Below are positions 32,508 to 40,747 of a DNA stretch of 64,000 bases, one piece after another. Source of the stretch: Rathayibacter sp. VKM Ac-2804 (GTDB taxonomy: Bacteria; Actinomycetota; Actinomycetes; Actinomycetales; Microbacteriaceae); the NCBI RefSeq assembly GCF_009866655.1, contig NZ_CP047420.1:806001-870000 (forward strand), given 5' to 3'. Position 1 is the first letter of the stretch, and every line of letters starts with the position of its first letter. The position numbers and the translations under genes are program-made. The notes beneath the pieces are model-generated. The model ran no database searches. It had not been told where the DNA came from and worked only from the letters and a program-made list of their open reading frames with translations.

Positions 32508-34268
32508 ATGGGGACCATGGCTCAGAAGACCGTCGCAGACCAGCTCATCGCCCAGCTCATCGACGCCGGGGTCTCCCGGATCTACGGCATCGTCGGCGAC
32601 TCGCTCAATCCGATCGTCGACGCGGTGCGCCGCAGCGGCGGCTCGGCGAAGGGCGGGATCGACTGGATCCACGTCCGCAACGAGGAGGCGGCGGCCTTCG
32701 CGGCCGGCGCGGAGGCGCAGATCACCGGGAAGCTGGCGGTCTGCGCCGGCAGCTGCGGGCCGGGCAACCTGCACCTGATCAATGGGCTCTACGACGCGCA
32801 CCGCTCCGGAGCGCCCGTCCTCGCCATCGCGAGCCACATCCCGAGCGGCGAGATCGGCTCCGGCTACTTCCAGGAGACGCACCCCGACCGGCTCTTCGTC
32901 GAGTGCTCGCACTACCGCGAGCTGGTCTCGACGGCGGCGCAGGCCCCGCGGGTCGTCAACGCGGCGATGCGCAGCGCCGTCGCGCTCCGCGGCGTGGCCG
33001 TGGTGACCCTCCCGGGCGACGTGGCCGAGTTCGAGGCCGTCGGCGACTTCCCGTCCTTCGTGCTGCCGGAGCCGCCGACCCTCGTGCCCGCCGCGGCCGA
33101 CGTCCGAGCGCTCGCGCAGGCGATCGACGACGCGAAGACGGTCGCGGTCTTCGCCGGCGCCGGAGTGCGGCACGCGCACGACGAGGTCGTCGCGTTCGCC
33201 GAGCTCGTGGGAGCGCCGATCGGGCACAGCCTGCGCGGCAAGGAGTGGATCCAGCACGACAACCCCTACGACGTCGGCATGACCGGGCTGCTCGGCTACG
33301 GCGCCGCCCACGCGGGCATGCACGACGCCGACCTGCTGATCCTGCTCGGCACCGACTTCCCCTACGAGCAGTTCCTGCCCGATGCGGCGGAGGTCGTGAT
33401 CGCCCAGGTCGACAGCGACGCGTCGAAGCTCGGCCGCCGGGTGAGCGTCGCGCACCCCGTGCACGGCGACGTCGCGGCGACCCTGGACGCGCTGACCCCG
33501 CTGGTGAAGCGGAAGGACCACCGCTTCCTCGACAAGATGCTGAAGAAGCACGAGAAGCTCGTCTCCGGCGTGGTCGGGAAGTACACCGAAGTCGCCACGA
33601 AGCGGCCGATCCACCCCGAGCTGGTCGCCTCGACGCTCGACGCGCTGCTCGCGGACGACGCGATCGTGACCGCCGACACCGGCATGGGCAACGTCTGGCA
33701 GGCCCGCTACATCACGCCGAACGGCCACCGCCGGCTGCTCGGCTCGTACTCGCACGGCTCGATGGCCAACGCGCTGCCGCACGCCGTCGGCGCGCAGCTC
33801 GCGCAGCCCGGCCGCCAGGTCGTCTCGCTGAGCGGCGACGGCGGGCTCTCGATGCTGATGGGCGAGCTGGTGACGGTCGCCGCGTACAAGCTGCCGATCA
33901 CCATCGTCGTCTTCAACAACTCGACGCTCGGGCTGGTGAAGGTCGAGATGCTCGTCGACGGCTTCCCCGACTTCGCGGTGGACGTGCCGATGGTCGACTA
34001 CGCGCAGGTCGCGACGGCGGTCGGCATCCGGGGGATCCGGGTCGAGGACCCGCGCGAGGTCGAGGCGGCGCTCCGCGACGCGCTCGCCGACCCGGGGCCC
34101 GTGCTCGTGGACGTGGTGACGGATCCGCTCGCGCTCTCGCTGCCGCCGACGGTCACCGGGGCGCAGGTGAAGGGCTTCGCGCTGGCGATGTCGAAGATGG
34201 TGATGAACGGCGGCGCGGGCGAGGCGATCGCGCTGGCCCGCTCCAACGTCAAGCACGCGCTGCCGTGA
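32508..34268 (+). CDS. poxB: Thiamine-diphosphate pyruvate oxidase/dehydrogenase (PoxB-like)
   Basis: 586 aa. Catalytic Glu in RNEEAAAFAAGAEAQ, central FAD-type domain, and ThDP motif GDGGLSMLMG ... VFNNSTLG (GDG-x~25-NN). N-terminus AQKTVADQLIAQLIDAGVSRI split matches PoxB. Decarboxylates pyruvate to acetate and CO2, passing electrons to quinone at the membrane, mainly in stationary phase. ATG 32508 has GGAG 4 nt away; ATG 32517 is the more usual family start. Stop overlaps the next gene (GTGA). Confidence 0.88.
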   Translation: MGTMAQKTVADQLIAQLIDAGVSRIYGIVGDSLNPIVDAVRRSGGSAKGGIDWIHVRNEEAAAFAAGAEAQITGKLAVCAGSCGPGNLHLINGLYDAHRSGAPVLAIASHIPSGEIGSGYFQETHPDRLFVECSHYRELVSTAAQAPRVVNAAMRSAVALRGVAVVTLPGDVAEFEAVGDFPSFVLPEPPTLVPAAADVRALAQAIDDAKTVAVFAGAGVRHAHDEVVAFAELVGAPIGHSLRGKEWIQHDNPYDVGMTGLLGYGAAHAGMHDADLLILLGTDFPYEQFLPDAAEVVIAQVDSDASKLGRRVSVAHPVHGDVAATLDALTPLVKRKDHRFLDKMLKKHEKLVSGVVGKYTEVATKRPIHPELVASTLDALLADDAIVTADTGMGNVWQARYITPNGHRRLLGSYSHGSMANALPHAVGAQLAQPGRQVVSLSGDGGLSMLMGELVTVAAYKLPITIVVFNNSTLGLVKVEMLVDGFPDFAVDVPMVDYAQVATAVGIRGIRVEDPREVEAALRDALADPGPVLVDVVTDPLALSLPPTVTGAQVKGFALAMSKMVMNGGAGEAIALARSNVKHALP

Positions 34269-34708
34269 GGCACCTGGCGACCGGCACCTGGTTCGTCCGC
34301 GGCTCGAGCCTGCCGCTGTGGCGGGGGCGCGAGGGAGTGGCGATCACCTACGCGCCGCTGCCGAGCGGTGAGGTCGGCGACGTCGTCAGCTGGCGCGGCC
34401 GGCGCTCGACGCGCTACGTAGTGGGGATCGACGCCCCCGATCCGGCGGATCTCGACGGCTTCCGCTGGCGGGGCGTCGAGCCGCTGACGCTGCTCGCCCG
34501 CAGCCGCTGGTCCTTCGTCGCCGCCGACGAGGAGGCCGGCTGGGCGCTGACCCGCTTCGCCCGCACGCCGTTCACCCCGGCGGGCGTCGACGTCTACGTC
34601 CGCGACGCGCGGCCGGCCGCGGGCGTGCTGGCGGCCGCCCTCGCGGCCTGCGCCGCGGACCCGCGCACCGCGCCGCTCCGCCCCCGGATGTTCGAGGTCG
34701 CACCCTGA
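34265..34708 (+). CDS. Lipocalin-like protein coupled to poxB
   Basis: 147 aa. N-terminus HLATGTWFVRGSSLPLW, with a G-x-W motif of lipocalins, then a run of predicted beta strands (GVAITYAPL, VVSWRGRRSTRYVVGID, RWSFVAADEEAGWALTRF). The GTG overlaps the poxB stop, so it is translationally coupled. Lipocalin-type barrels bind small hydrophobic ligands. The assignment rests on pattern only. Confidence 0.55.
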   Translation: MRHLATGTWFVRGSSLPLWRGREGVAITYAPLPSGEVGDVVSWRGRRSTRYVVGIDAPDPADLDGFRWRGVEPLTLLARSRWSFVAADEEAGWALTRFARTPFTPAGVDVYVRDARPAAGVLAAALAACAADPRTAPLRPRMFEVAP

Positions 34709-34730
34709 GGGCCCGAGCCCGGACGACGGT

Positions 34731-34771
34731 GGATCTCTATACGCCCGCTGCGCGGGCTACTCGATCAGCAT
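34731..34771 (-). repeat. Family C repeat, half copy 2
   Basis: GGATCTCTATACGCCCGCTGC then GCGGGCTACTCGATCAGCAT: the right-hand half of the inverted pair, 22 bp after the preceding stop. One change in the TCTCGATA core (TCTCTATA). Immediately followed by family B copy 2. Confidence 0.8.
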
Positions 34772-34851
34772 GAGCGGCCCTCACAGCGGCACCCGTGCCC
34801 AGCCACTGCTCCGTTCGGAGCATCTCCGCAAGCAGGGCGCAAGAGCATCCC

Positions 34852-34952
34852 GCGGAATCGCGTGCCAAGCGATTCCGCGCAGCGAACGCGAGACGCTCCG
34901 CGGGACCCGGTCACGTCGAGGAGTCGACTGCGGGAGGGGCGGCTGGGACGCC
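34852..34952 (+). repeat. Family B intergenic repeat, copy 2
   Basis: Inverted relative to copy 1 (23009-23113). Hairpin GCGGAATCGC-GTGCCAA-GCGATTCCGC at 34852-34878, then a region matching GCAGTCG, GCCGCCCCTCCC and GGGGCGTCCC of copy 1. Compared with copy 1, two stem positions change on both strands so that pairing is kept. Non-coding gap between poxB unit and the MFS gene. Confidence 0.7.
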
Positions 34953-34969
34953 CCTCCTGGTGAGCACCG

Positions 34970-36211
34970 TCAGAGACTCTCGCCGAGCGTGATCGCGTCG
35001 GCCTCGACGGCCTCCGACTCCTGGCCGTGCGCGTCCGCGCGCGCCAGCGTCCGCCGCCCGACGAAGACGATCAGCGAGGCGATCAGCACCGCGCCCGCCG
35101 CCGCGTACATCGGGAAGGCCGGCGAGATCGCCGCGGCCAGCGCCGAGGCGGCCGGCGGAGCGATCGCGCCGCCGAGGAAGCGCACGCCGGAATAGGCGGA
35201 CGAGGCGACGGAGCGCGGCAGGTCGGTCGCCTCCATCACGCACTCGGTGAGCACGGTGTTGACGACGCCCAGCAGCAGGCCGCCGACGATGATGCAGACG
35301 ATCAGGCCGACCCGCGAGGAGATCAGCAGGCCGCCGGCGACCAGGTCGAGCGCGAGCAGCACCAGCACCGAGCGGAGCACGACGGTGCGCGGCAGCCGCG
35401 CGGTGAGCAGCGGAGCGACGAACACCGAGGTGATCGCGACGCCGAGGCCCCAGCCGAAGAAGGTGAAGCCGAGGCCCATCTCGTCGAGCCCGAGCGGGTA
35501 CGGCGTGTAGGCCAGCAGCACGAAGAAGCCGATGTTGTAGAAGAGCGCCGCGCCGGCGAGGGTGCGGATCGCCGGGACCGCGAGCGCCTTGAACGGCGCG
35601 GAGAGCGGCGTCGGGGTCGGCCGGGGGCCGTCCTCGCGCAGCAGGGTCGCGATGGCGATGAAGCCGACGGCCATCAGGACGGCGGTGCCGAAGAACGGAC
35701 CGCGCCAGGAGACCGAGCCGAGCAGACCGCCGAGCAGCGGGCCGATCGCGATGCCGACGCCGAGCGCGGCCTCGTAGAGCACGATCGCCGCGGACGATCC
35801 TCCGCTGGCCGCGCCGACGATCGTCGAGAGCGCGGTCGAGATGAAGAGCGCGTTGCCGAAGCCCCAGCCCGCGCGGAAGCCGATGACGCCCTCGACGCTG
35901 CCGGCCGTGCCGGCGAGCGCCGCGAAGACCACGATCAGCACCAGTCCGATCATCAGCGTCTTCTTCGCGCCGATGCGGCTGGAGAGCCAGCTGGTGAAGA
36001 ACATCACGACGCCGGTGATCACGAGGTAGCTGGTGAAGAGCAGCGAGGTCTCGGTCGGCGTCGCCTCGAGGCTCTCGGCGATCGCCGGGAGGATTGGGTC
36101 GACGAGGCCGATGCCCATGAAGGCGATGACGGCAGCGAAGGCGACGGCCCAGACGGCGAGCGGCTGCCGGAGGATCGAGCCGCCCGCGGCGGGGGAGTGG
36201 GGAGTGGACAC
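34970..36211 (-). CDS. MFS transporter
   Basis: 413 aa, twelve helices. TM1 to loop 2: FAAVIAFMGIGLVDPILPAI ... WLSSRIGAKKTLM, the drug:H+ antiporter-1 pattern (GLVDPILP). C-terminus acidic. Lies 41 bp after the MarR stop on the same strand, so the pair is likely an operon in which MarR controls the transporter. May import or export the amine handled by the divergent oxidase. Confidence 0.85.
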   Translation of the reverse strand: MSTPHSPAAGGSILRQPLAVWAVAFAAVIAFMGIGLVDPILPAIAESLEATPTETSLLFTSYLVITGVVMFFTSWLSSRIGAKKTLMIGLVLIVVFAALAGTAGSVEGVIGFRAGWGFGNALFISTALSTIVGAASGGSSAAIVLYEAALGVGIAIGPLLGGLLGSVSWRGPFFGTAVLMAVGFIAIATLLREDGPRPTPTPLSAPFKALAVPAIRTLAGAALFYNIGFFVLLAYTPYPLGLDEMGLGFTFFGWGLGVAITSVFVAPLLTARLPRTVVLRSVLVLLALDLVAGGLLISSRVGLIVCIIVGGLLLGVVNTVLTECVMEATDLPRSVASSAYSGVRFLGGAIAPPAASALAAAISPAFPMYAAAGAVLIASLIVFVGRRTLARADAHGQESEAVEADAITLGESL

Positions 36212-36252
36212 GGAGAGGCCTTTCGGGGGAGGGGTCGTGCGGGGAGAGGGGG

Positions 36253-36702
36253 TCAGGGGCCGGAGGGGCCGGCGACGCGCCGGACGCGCTCCTCGACGAG
36301 GCTCGCGGCGCGCTCGAGGGCGCGGCGGTCGTCGTCGTCGAGGTCCTCGAACAGCGGGGCGAGGGCGGTGTCGAGGCGGAGGCGGTGCTCGGCGAGCGCC
36401 GCGGATCCCGCCTCGGTGCCCTCGATCAGCCAGGCGCGGCCGTCGCTCTCGTCGTGCACGCGGCGGATCCAGCCGGCCTCGTCGAGGCGCGCGACGATGC
36501 CGGTCATCGTCGGCTGGGTGACCCGGACGCGCTCGGCGAGCTCGCCGAGGCGGATCGGGGAGGCGGTGCGCAGCTCGGCGAGCGTCGACCAGACGGCGCC
36601 GGACTGCGCGCCGAGTCCGGTGGCGCCGCTGGAGCGGCCGGCGTACCGCGCGAGAGCGGTGGCGGCGGAGGCGAGGCGGACGGGAGCGGACGGTTCGAGC
36701 AC
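36253..36702 (-). CDS. MarR-family repressor
   Basis: 149 aa. Winged HTH at about residues 50-110: IRLGELAERVRVTQPTMTGI, VARLDEAGWIRRVHDESDGRAWLI, with the D-R-R type wing. Flanking helices dimerise. GTG 36702 lies 7 nt after a -10 TATATT on the minus strand (leaderless). Divergent from the amine oxidase gene across 139 bp, and upstream of the MFS gene, so it probably controls both sides. Confidence 0.87.
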   Translation of the reverse strand: MLEPSAPVRLASAATALARYAGRSSGATGLGAQSGAVWSTLAELRTASPIRLGELAERVRVTQPTMTGIVARLDEAGWIRRVHDESDGRAWLIEGTEAGSAALAEHRLRLDTALAPLFEDLDDDDRRALERAASLVEERVRRVAGPSGP

Positions 36703-36841
36703 GTGGTTGAATATAGCACGCCTATGTATTTTCCGGAAGGCGGCATTCGAAGGACACCCACTGCCCTTCTCCACCGTTGCTGTGCCAGAATTGTTCGCAA
36801 TCCCTCGTCGAAAGCGGGGATCACCGACGGAAAGAGTTGTC
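36703..36841. promoter_or_regulatory. marR / amine oxidase divergent control region
   Basis: AT-rich for this genome. Minus-strand -10 TATATT (36715-36710) 7 nt before the marR GTG. An inverted repeat ATAG-CACGC-CTAT at 36713-36725 overlaps that -10 and is a candidate MarR site. A ribosome site GGAAAG precedes the oxidase ATG. Confidence 0.45.
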
Positions 36842-38311
36842 ATGCACAGCGTGGTGGAGTCCAGCGCGACCGCCCTCGAAGCCGACCTCGACTGCGACGT
36901 CGTGGTGATCGGTGCCGGAGCCACCGGCCTCACCGCGGCCCTCCGGCTGCAGGAGGCGGGGCGCCGCGTCGTCGTCCTCGAGGCGCGCGAGCGCGTCGGC
37001 GGCCGCCTCGAGACGCGCGTGATCGAGGGCCAGATGCTCGAGCTCGGCGGCCAGTGGGTCTCGCCGGACCAGACCGCCCTGCTCGAGACGCTCGACGAGC
37101 TGGGCCTGGCCACCTACTCCCGCTACCGCGAGGGCGAGAGCGTCTACATCGGCGCCGACGGCGGCGCCCGGCGCTTCACCGGCGACATCTTCCCCGGCGG
37201 TGCGAGCACCGAGGCCGAGATCGAGCGCCTGATCGGGATCCTCGACGGCCTCGTCGCCGAGACCGACCCGGCCGCGCCGTGGTCGCACCCGCGGGCGCAC
37301 GACTACGACCGGATCAGCTTCAGCGCCTGGCTGGAGGCGCAGAGCGACGACGCCGAGGCCCGCGCGAACATCGCGCTCTTCATCGCCGACGCCATGCTCA
37401 CCAAGCCCGCGCACTCCTTCTCGCTGCTGCAGGCGCTGCTGATGGCGGCGAGCGCGGGCAGCTTCGGCAACCTCGTCGACGCCGACTTCATCCTCGACAA
37501 GCGCGTCCTCGGCGGGCTGCAGCAGGTCCCGGAGCGGCTCGCCGAGCGCGTGGGCGCCGAGCGGGTCCTGCTCGGCCGACCCGTCCACTCGGTGCGGTGG
37601 AGCGACGACGGCGTGACCGTCCGCGCCGACGGCGTCACCGTGCGGGCGCGCCGCGCCATCGTCGCCGTACCGCCGAACCTCGTCAACCGGATCACCTTCG
37701 ACCCGCCGCTGCCGCGGCTGCGCCAGCAGGCTCTGCAGCACCAGTCCCTCGGCCTCGTGATCAAGGTCCACGCGACCTACGCGACCCCGTTCTGGCGCGC
37801 CGACGGCCTCTCCGGCACTGCGTTCAGCCCGCACGCCCTCGTGCACGAGGCCTACGACAACTCGAACGCGGGGGAGGAGCGCGGCACCCTCGTCGGCTTC
37901 GTCTCGGACGAGAAGGCCGACCGCGTGCTGGCCCTGCACGAGGCCGAGCGGAAGGCCGCGATCCTCGACTCCCTCGCCGCGTACTACGGCCCCGCCGCGC
38001 TCGACCCCGTCGTCTACTACGAGAGCGACTGGGCGTCGGAGGAGTGGACGCAGGGCGCGTATGCCGCGAGCTTCGACCTCGGCGGACTGACCCGCTACGG
38101 CGCGCTGCAGCTCGAGCCGGTGGGCCCGCTCCGCTTCGGCTCGAGCGACCTCGCGGCCGAGGGCTACCAGCACGTCGACGGCGCGATCCGCGTCGGGCGG
38201 CGGCTGGCGCAGGAGATCCTCGCCGAGGACGCCGCCGACGACCCGCACAACGACGACACCGCCGACGCGACCGCGCCGGGCCGCGACCGTGAAGGAGCAC
38301 TCCCCGCATGA
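36842..38311 (+). CDS. Flavin monoamine oxidase (putrescine oxidase-like)
   Basis: 489 aa. FAD-binding GAGATG at residues 24-29 with ARERVGGRLETR, GGQWVSPDQTAL, and a C-terminal GYQHVDGAIRVGRRLAQEIL. The Gln-Trp-Val and C-terminal motifs match FAD amine oxidases of the putrescine/monoamine type. Oxidises an amine to an aldehyde, H2O2 and ammonia. Stop overlaps the aldehyde dehydrogenase start (ATGA), linking the two steps. Substrate choice (putrescine or another amine) is inference. Confidence 0.85.
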   Translation: MHSVVESSATALEADLDCDVVVIGAGATGLTAALRLQEAGRRVVVLEARERVGGRLETRVIEGQMLELGGQWVSPDQTALLETLDELGLATYSRYREGESVYIGADGGARRFTGDIFPGGASTEAEIERLIGILDGLVAETDPAAPWSHPRAHDYDRISFSAWLEAQSDDAEARANIALFIADAMLTKPAHSFSLLQALLMAASAGSFGNLVDADFILDKRVLGGLQQVPERLAERVGAERVLLGRPVHSVRWSDDGVTVRADGVTVRARRAIVAVPPNLVNRITFDPPLPRLRQQALQHQSLGLVIKVHATYATPFWRADGLSGTAFSPHALVHEAYDNSNAGEERGTLVGFVSDEKADRVLALHEAERKAAILDSLAAYYGPAALDPVVYYESDWASEEWTQGAYAASFDLGGLTRYGALQLEPVGPLRFGSSDLAAEGYQHVDGAIRVGRRLAQEILAEDAADDPHNDDTADATAPGRDREGALPA

Positions 38312-39693
38312 GCAGCAGCAGCTACGCCGTCATCGACCCGGCCTCGGGCGAGACGCTGAGCGAGTACTCCGGCACGACCGACGCGGAGGTGTCCGAGGCG
38401 ATCGCCGCCGCCCACGACGCGTACTCCACCTGGTCGCGGACCGTCCCGGTCGCCACCCGCGCCGCGCTGATCGCCCGGGTCGCCGACCTGCACGTCGAGC
38501 GCGCCGACGCCCTCGCCGAGATCATCGTCCGCGAGATGGGCAAGCCGCTCGACCAGGCGCAGGGCGAGGTGGGCTTCGCGGCCGACATCTACCGGTACTA
38601 CGCCGAGAACGGCGAGGAGTTCCTGAAGGACGAGCCGATCGCGCTGACCGACGGCACCGGCTCGGCGTTCGTCCGCCGCTCGGGCCTGGGCGTGCTGCTG
38701 GGGATCATGCCCTGGAACTTCCCCTACTACCAGGTCGCCCGCTTCGCCGGCCCGAACGTGGTGAACGGCAACACGATCCTGCTCAAGCACGCGCCGCAGT
38801 GCCCGGAGTCGGCCGCCGCGATCGCCGACATCTTCCGCACCGCCGCCGAGGAGCTCGGCGCCCCCGCCGGCGTCTACGTGAACCTCTACGCGAGCAACGA
38901 CCAGGCGGCGACCGTCATCGCCGACCCGCGCGTGCAGGGCGTCTCCGTCACCGGCTCCGAGCGCGCGGGAGCGGCCGTCGCCGAGATCGCCGGTCGGAAC
39001 CTCAAGAAGGTCGTCCTCGAGCTGGGCGGCTCCGACCCCTTCGTGCTGCTCTCCACCGACGACCTCGACAAGGCCGTCGAGGACGCCGTCGCCGCGCGCC
39101 TGGACAACAACGGCCAGTCCTGCAACGCCGCCAAGCGCTTCATCGTGATCGACGGGCTCTACGACGCGTTCGCGGAGAAGTTCACCGCGGCCTTCACCGC
39201 CGCGCAGCCCGCGGATCCCTTCGCCGAGGGGACCCTCCTCGGCCCGCTCTCCTCCGCCGCCGCGACCGAGCGCCTCGAGCAGCAGCTCGCCGTCGCCCGC
39301 GAGCAGGGCGCGACCGTCCGCGCGAGCGGCGAGGTGACCGGCAACTTCTTCCCGCCGGCCGTCCTCGAGGACGTCACCCCCGAGATGAACGCGTACCGCG
39401 AGGAGTTCTTCGGCCCCGTCGCCGCGCTCTACCGGGTGCACGACGAGGACGAGGCGATCGCCCTCGCCAACGACACCCCCTACGGTCTGGGCTCCTACCT
39501 CTACACGACCGACTCGGAGCAGGCCCTCCGCCTGGCCGACCGCATCGACGCCGGCATGGTCTGGATCAACCTCGTCCTGGGTGACGCGGCCGAGCTCCCC
39601 TTCGGCGGCGTCAAGCGCTCCGGCACCGGCCGCGAGATGGGCCGCAGCGCCCTCGAGGAGTTCGTCAACAAGAAGCTGATCCGCATCGCCTAG
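38308..39693 (+). CDS. NAD(P)-dependent aldehyde dehydrogenase
   Basis: 461 aa. Motifs MPWNFPYYQVARF (cofactor entry), VTGSERAGA, catalytic Glu in VLELGGSDPF, catalytic Cys in NNGQSCNAAKRF, and FGGVKRSGTGREMG near the end. Succinate-semialdehyde/aminobutyraldehyde dehydrogenase branch. Takes the aldehyde made by the overlapping amine oxidase to the acid (for putrescine, aminobutyraldehyde to GABA). No gene for the next GABA step is seen here. Confidence 0.9.
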   Translation: MSSSSYAVIDPASGETLSEYSGTTDAEVSEAIAAAHDAYSTWSRTVPVATRAALIARVADLHVERADALAEIIVREMGKPLDQAQGEVGFAADIYRYYAENGEEFLKDEPIALTDGTGSAFVRRSGLGVLLGIMPWNFPYYQVARFAGPNVVNGNTILLKHAPQCPESAAAIADIFRTAAEELGAPAGVYVNLYASNDQAATVIADPRVQGVSVTGSERAGAAVAEIAGRNLKKVVLELGGSDPFVLLSTDDLDKAVEDAVAARLDNNGQSCNAAKRFIVIDGLYDAFAEKFTAAFTAAQPADPFAEGTLLGPLSSAAATERLEQQLAVAREQGATVRASGEVTGNFFPPAVLEDVTPEMNAYREEFFGPVAALYRVHDEDEAIALANDTPYGLGSYLYTTDSEQALRLADRIDAGMVWINLVLGDAAELPFGGVKRSGTGREMGRSALEEFVNKKLIRIA

Positions 39694-39750
39694 CCCCGGC
39701 GTCGCCCCGCCGGGCCGGCGCGACGGAGGGCTTGCCTTCCAGGCGTTCCG

Positions 39751-40374
39751 TCATCGACAGTCCAGGTCGGGAAGCGCCGTCGGCTCGACGCCCAGCACGT
39801 CCAGCACCCGTCGCGCGGTCGAGGGCGTCGACATCGGCAGTCCGCGTTCGAGGCGTCGCACGTCGGAGGCAGCCACCCCCGCGGCGTGCGCCAGCTCGTC
39901 GGTGGAGAGGCCCTGGATGCGTCGCTCCGAGCCGACGACATCCGCCAGATCCTCCGGGCGCCGGAGGTACTCGCGTCGCGGTCGGTGCAGAGCCTCCCGC
40001 ACGTAGGCGGGGTCGCCGTGGAGCGCGTGCTGCACGAGATTCGTGCCGAAGTCGACGAGCCCGGACTCCACAGTCCCGCCCCACCAGTCCGCCAGCAGCC
40101 CGGCGGGGTCGGGCGACGCCCGAAGCAGGCGGATGCGCGCGGCGGTCCGGGCGCGCTCCTGTCCCTCGAGGCCCGACAGGGTCCGCTCGTGCAGGGCGTG
40201 GGCCAGCAGCCGCCGCGACCTGGCGGAGAGCGGCCGGCGCGAGCGCACCTCGGGCACCTCCACGATCTCCCAGCGCCGACCGACCTTCCTGGCCTCGATC
40301 CGGCCCGCGGCGATCATCGCCCGCACTCGGCGCGGAGTCACACCGAGCTGCTCGGCGACCTGCTTGACGTCCAT
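39751..40374 (-). CDS. Protein with two HTH domains (MerR/excisionase-like and XRE-like)
   Basis: 207 aa. Residues 1-42 (MDVKQVAEQLGVTPRRVRAM then IEARKVGRRWEI) resemble the short MerR/excisionase-type winged HTH. The C-terminal 55 residues (QGLSTDELAHAAGVAASDVRRLERG) look like an XRE-type HTH. The central part is helical and basic with no known fold. Divergent from a HicB-like remnant, so it may once have been part of a toxin-antitoxin or defence unit. Function unknown. Confidence 0.65.
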   Translation of the reverse strand: MDVKQVAEQLGVTPRRVRAMIAAGRIEARKVGRRWEIVEVPEVRSRRPLSARSRRLLAHALHERTLSGLEGQERARTAARIRLLRASPDPAGLLADWWGGTVESGLVDFGTNLVQHALHGDPAYVREALHRPRREYLRRPEDLADVVGSERRIQGLSTDELAHAAGVAASDVRRLERGLPMSTPSTARRVLDVLGVEPTALPDLDCR

Positions 40375-40524
40375 CGCACCTCTCTACCGCGCGGCGACGA
40401 GTCGATCGCGAGGGCGACGCGATCTGGCGCGGCATCTCTGTCTCGCTGAGACCGTCCGTGATACTCGTCCGGTCGCGTCGAGCAGAGGTGCTCGCGGCGA
40501 TCGAGAAGTGGGAAGGGAGCGACG

Positions 40525-40680
40525 ATGACCGACGTGGAGCGCTGCACCTATCGGGTCCGGTGGTCGCAGGAGGACGAGCAGTTCCTCGGCACCGTGGCGC
40601 AGTTCCCCTCGCTCTCCTGGGCGGCGGACTCATCGCCGGAGGCGTTCTCGGGGATCCGGAGCGTCGTCGTCGATGTCCTC
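40525..40680 (+). pseudogene. HicB-like antitoxin fragment
   Basis: The first ~50 codons (TYRVRWSQEDEQFLGTVAQF then SLSWAADSSPEAFSGIRSVV) match the N-terminal half of HicB antitoxins, which bind a HicA toxin. After residue ~52 the similarity ends and the frame runs on, meaningless, through the metallopeptidase gene. The C-terminal DNA-binding half is missing and no hicA is adjacent. It is best read as a deletion remnant joined to the promoter of the next gene; a functional truncated protein is less likely. Confidence 0.5.
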
Positions 40681-40733
40681 GCCGATATGGCCGGCGCCGG
40701 CGCCGGCGAGGTCTCGAGGGGCCTGGAGGCGGG

Positions 40734-40739
40734 TAAACT
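40734..40739 (+). promoter_or_regulatory. -10 element of the metallopeptidase gene
   Basis: TAAACT at 40734-40739, 8 nt before ATG 40748: probable leaderless promoter. It lies inside the continued HicB frame, supporting the view that the frame there is not coding. Confidence 0.5.
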
Positions 40740-40747
40740 CGCCCGTC

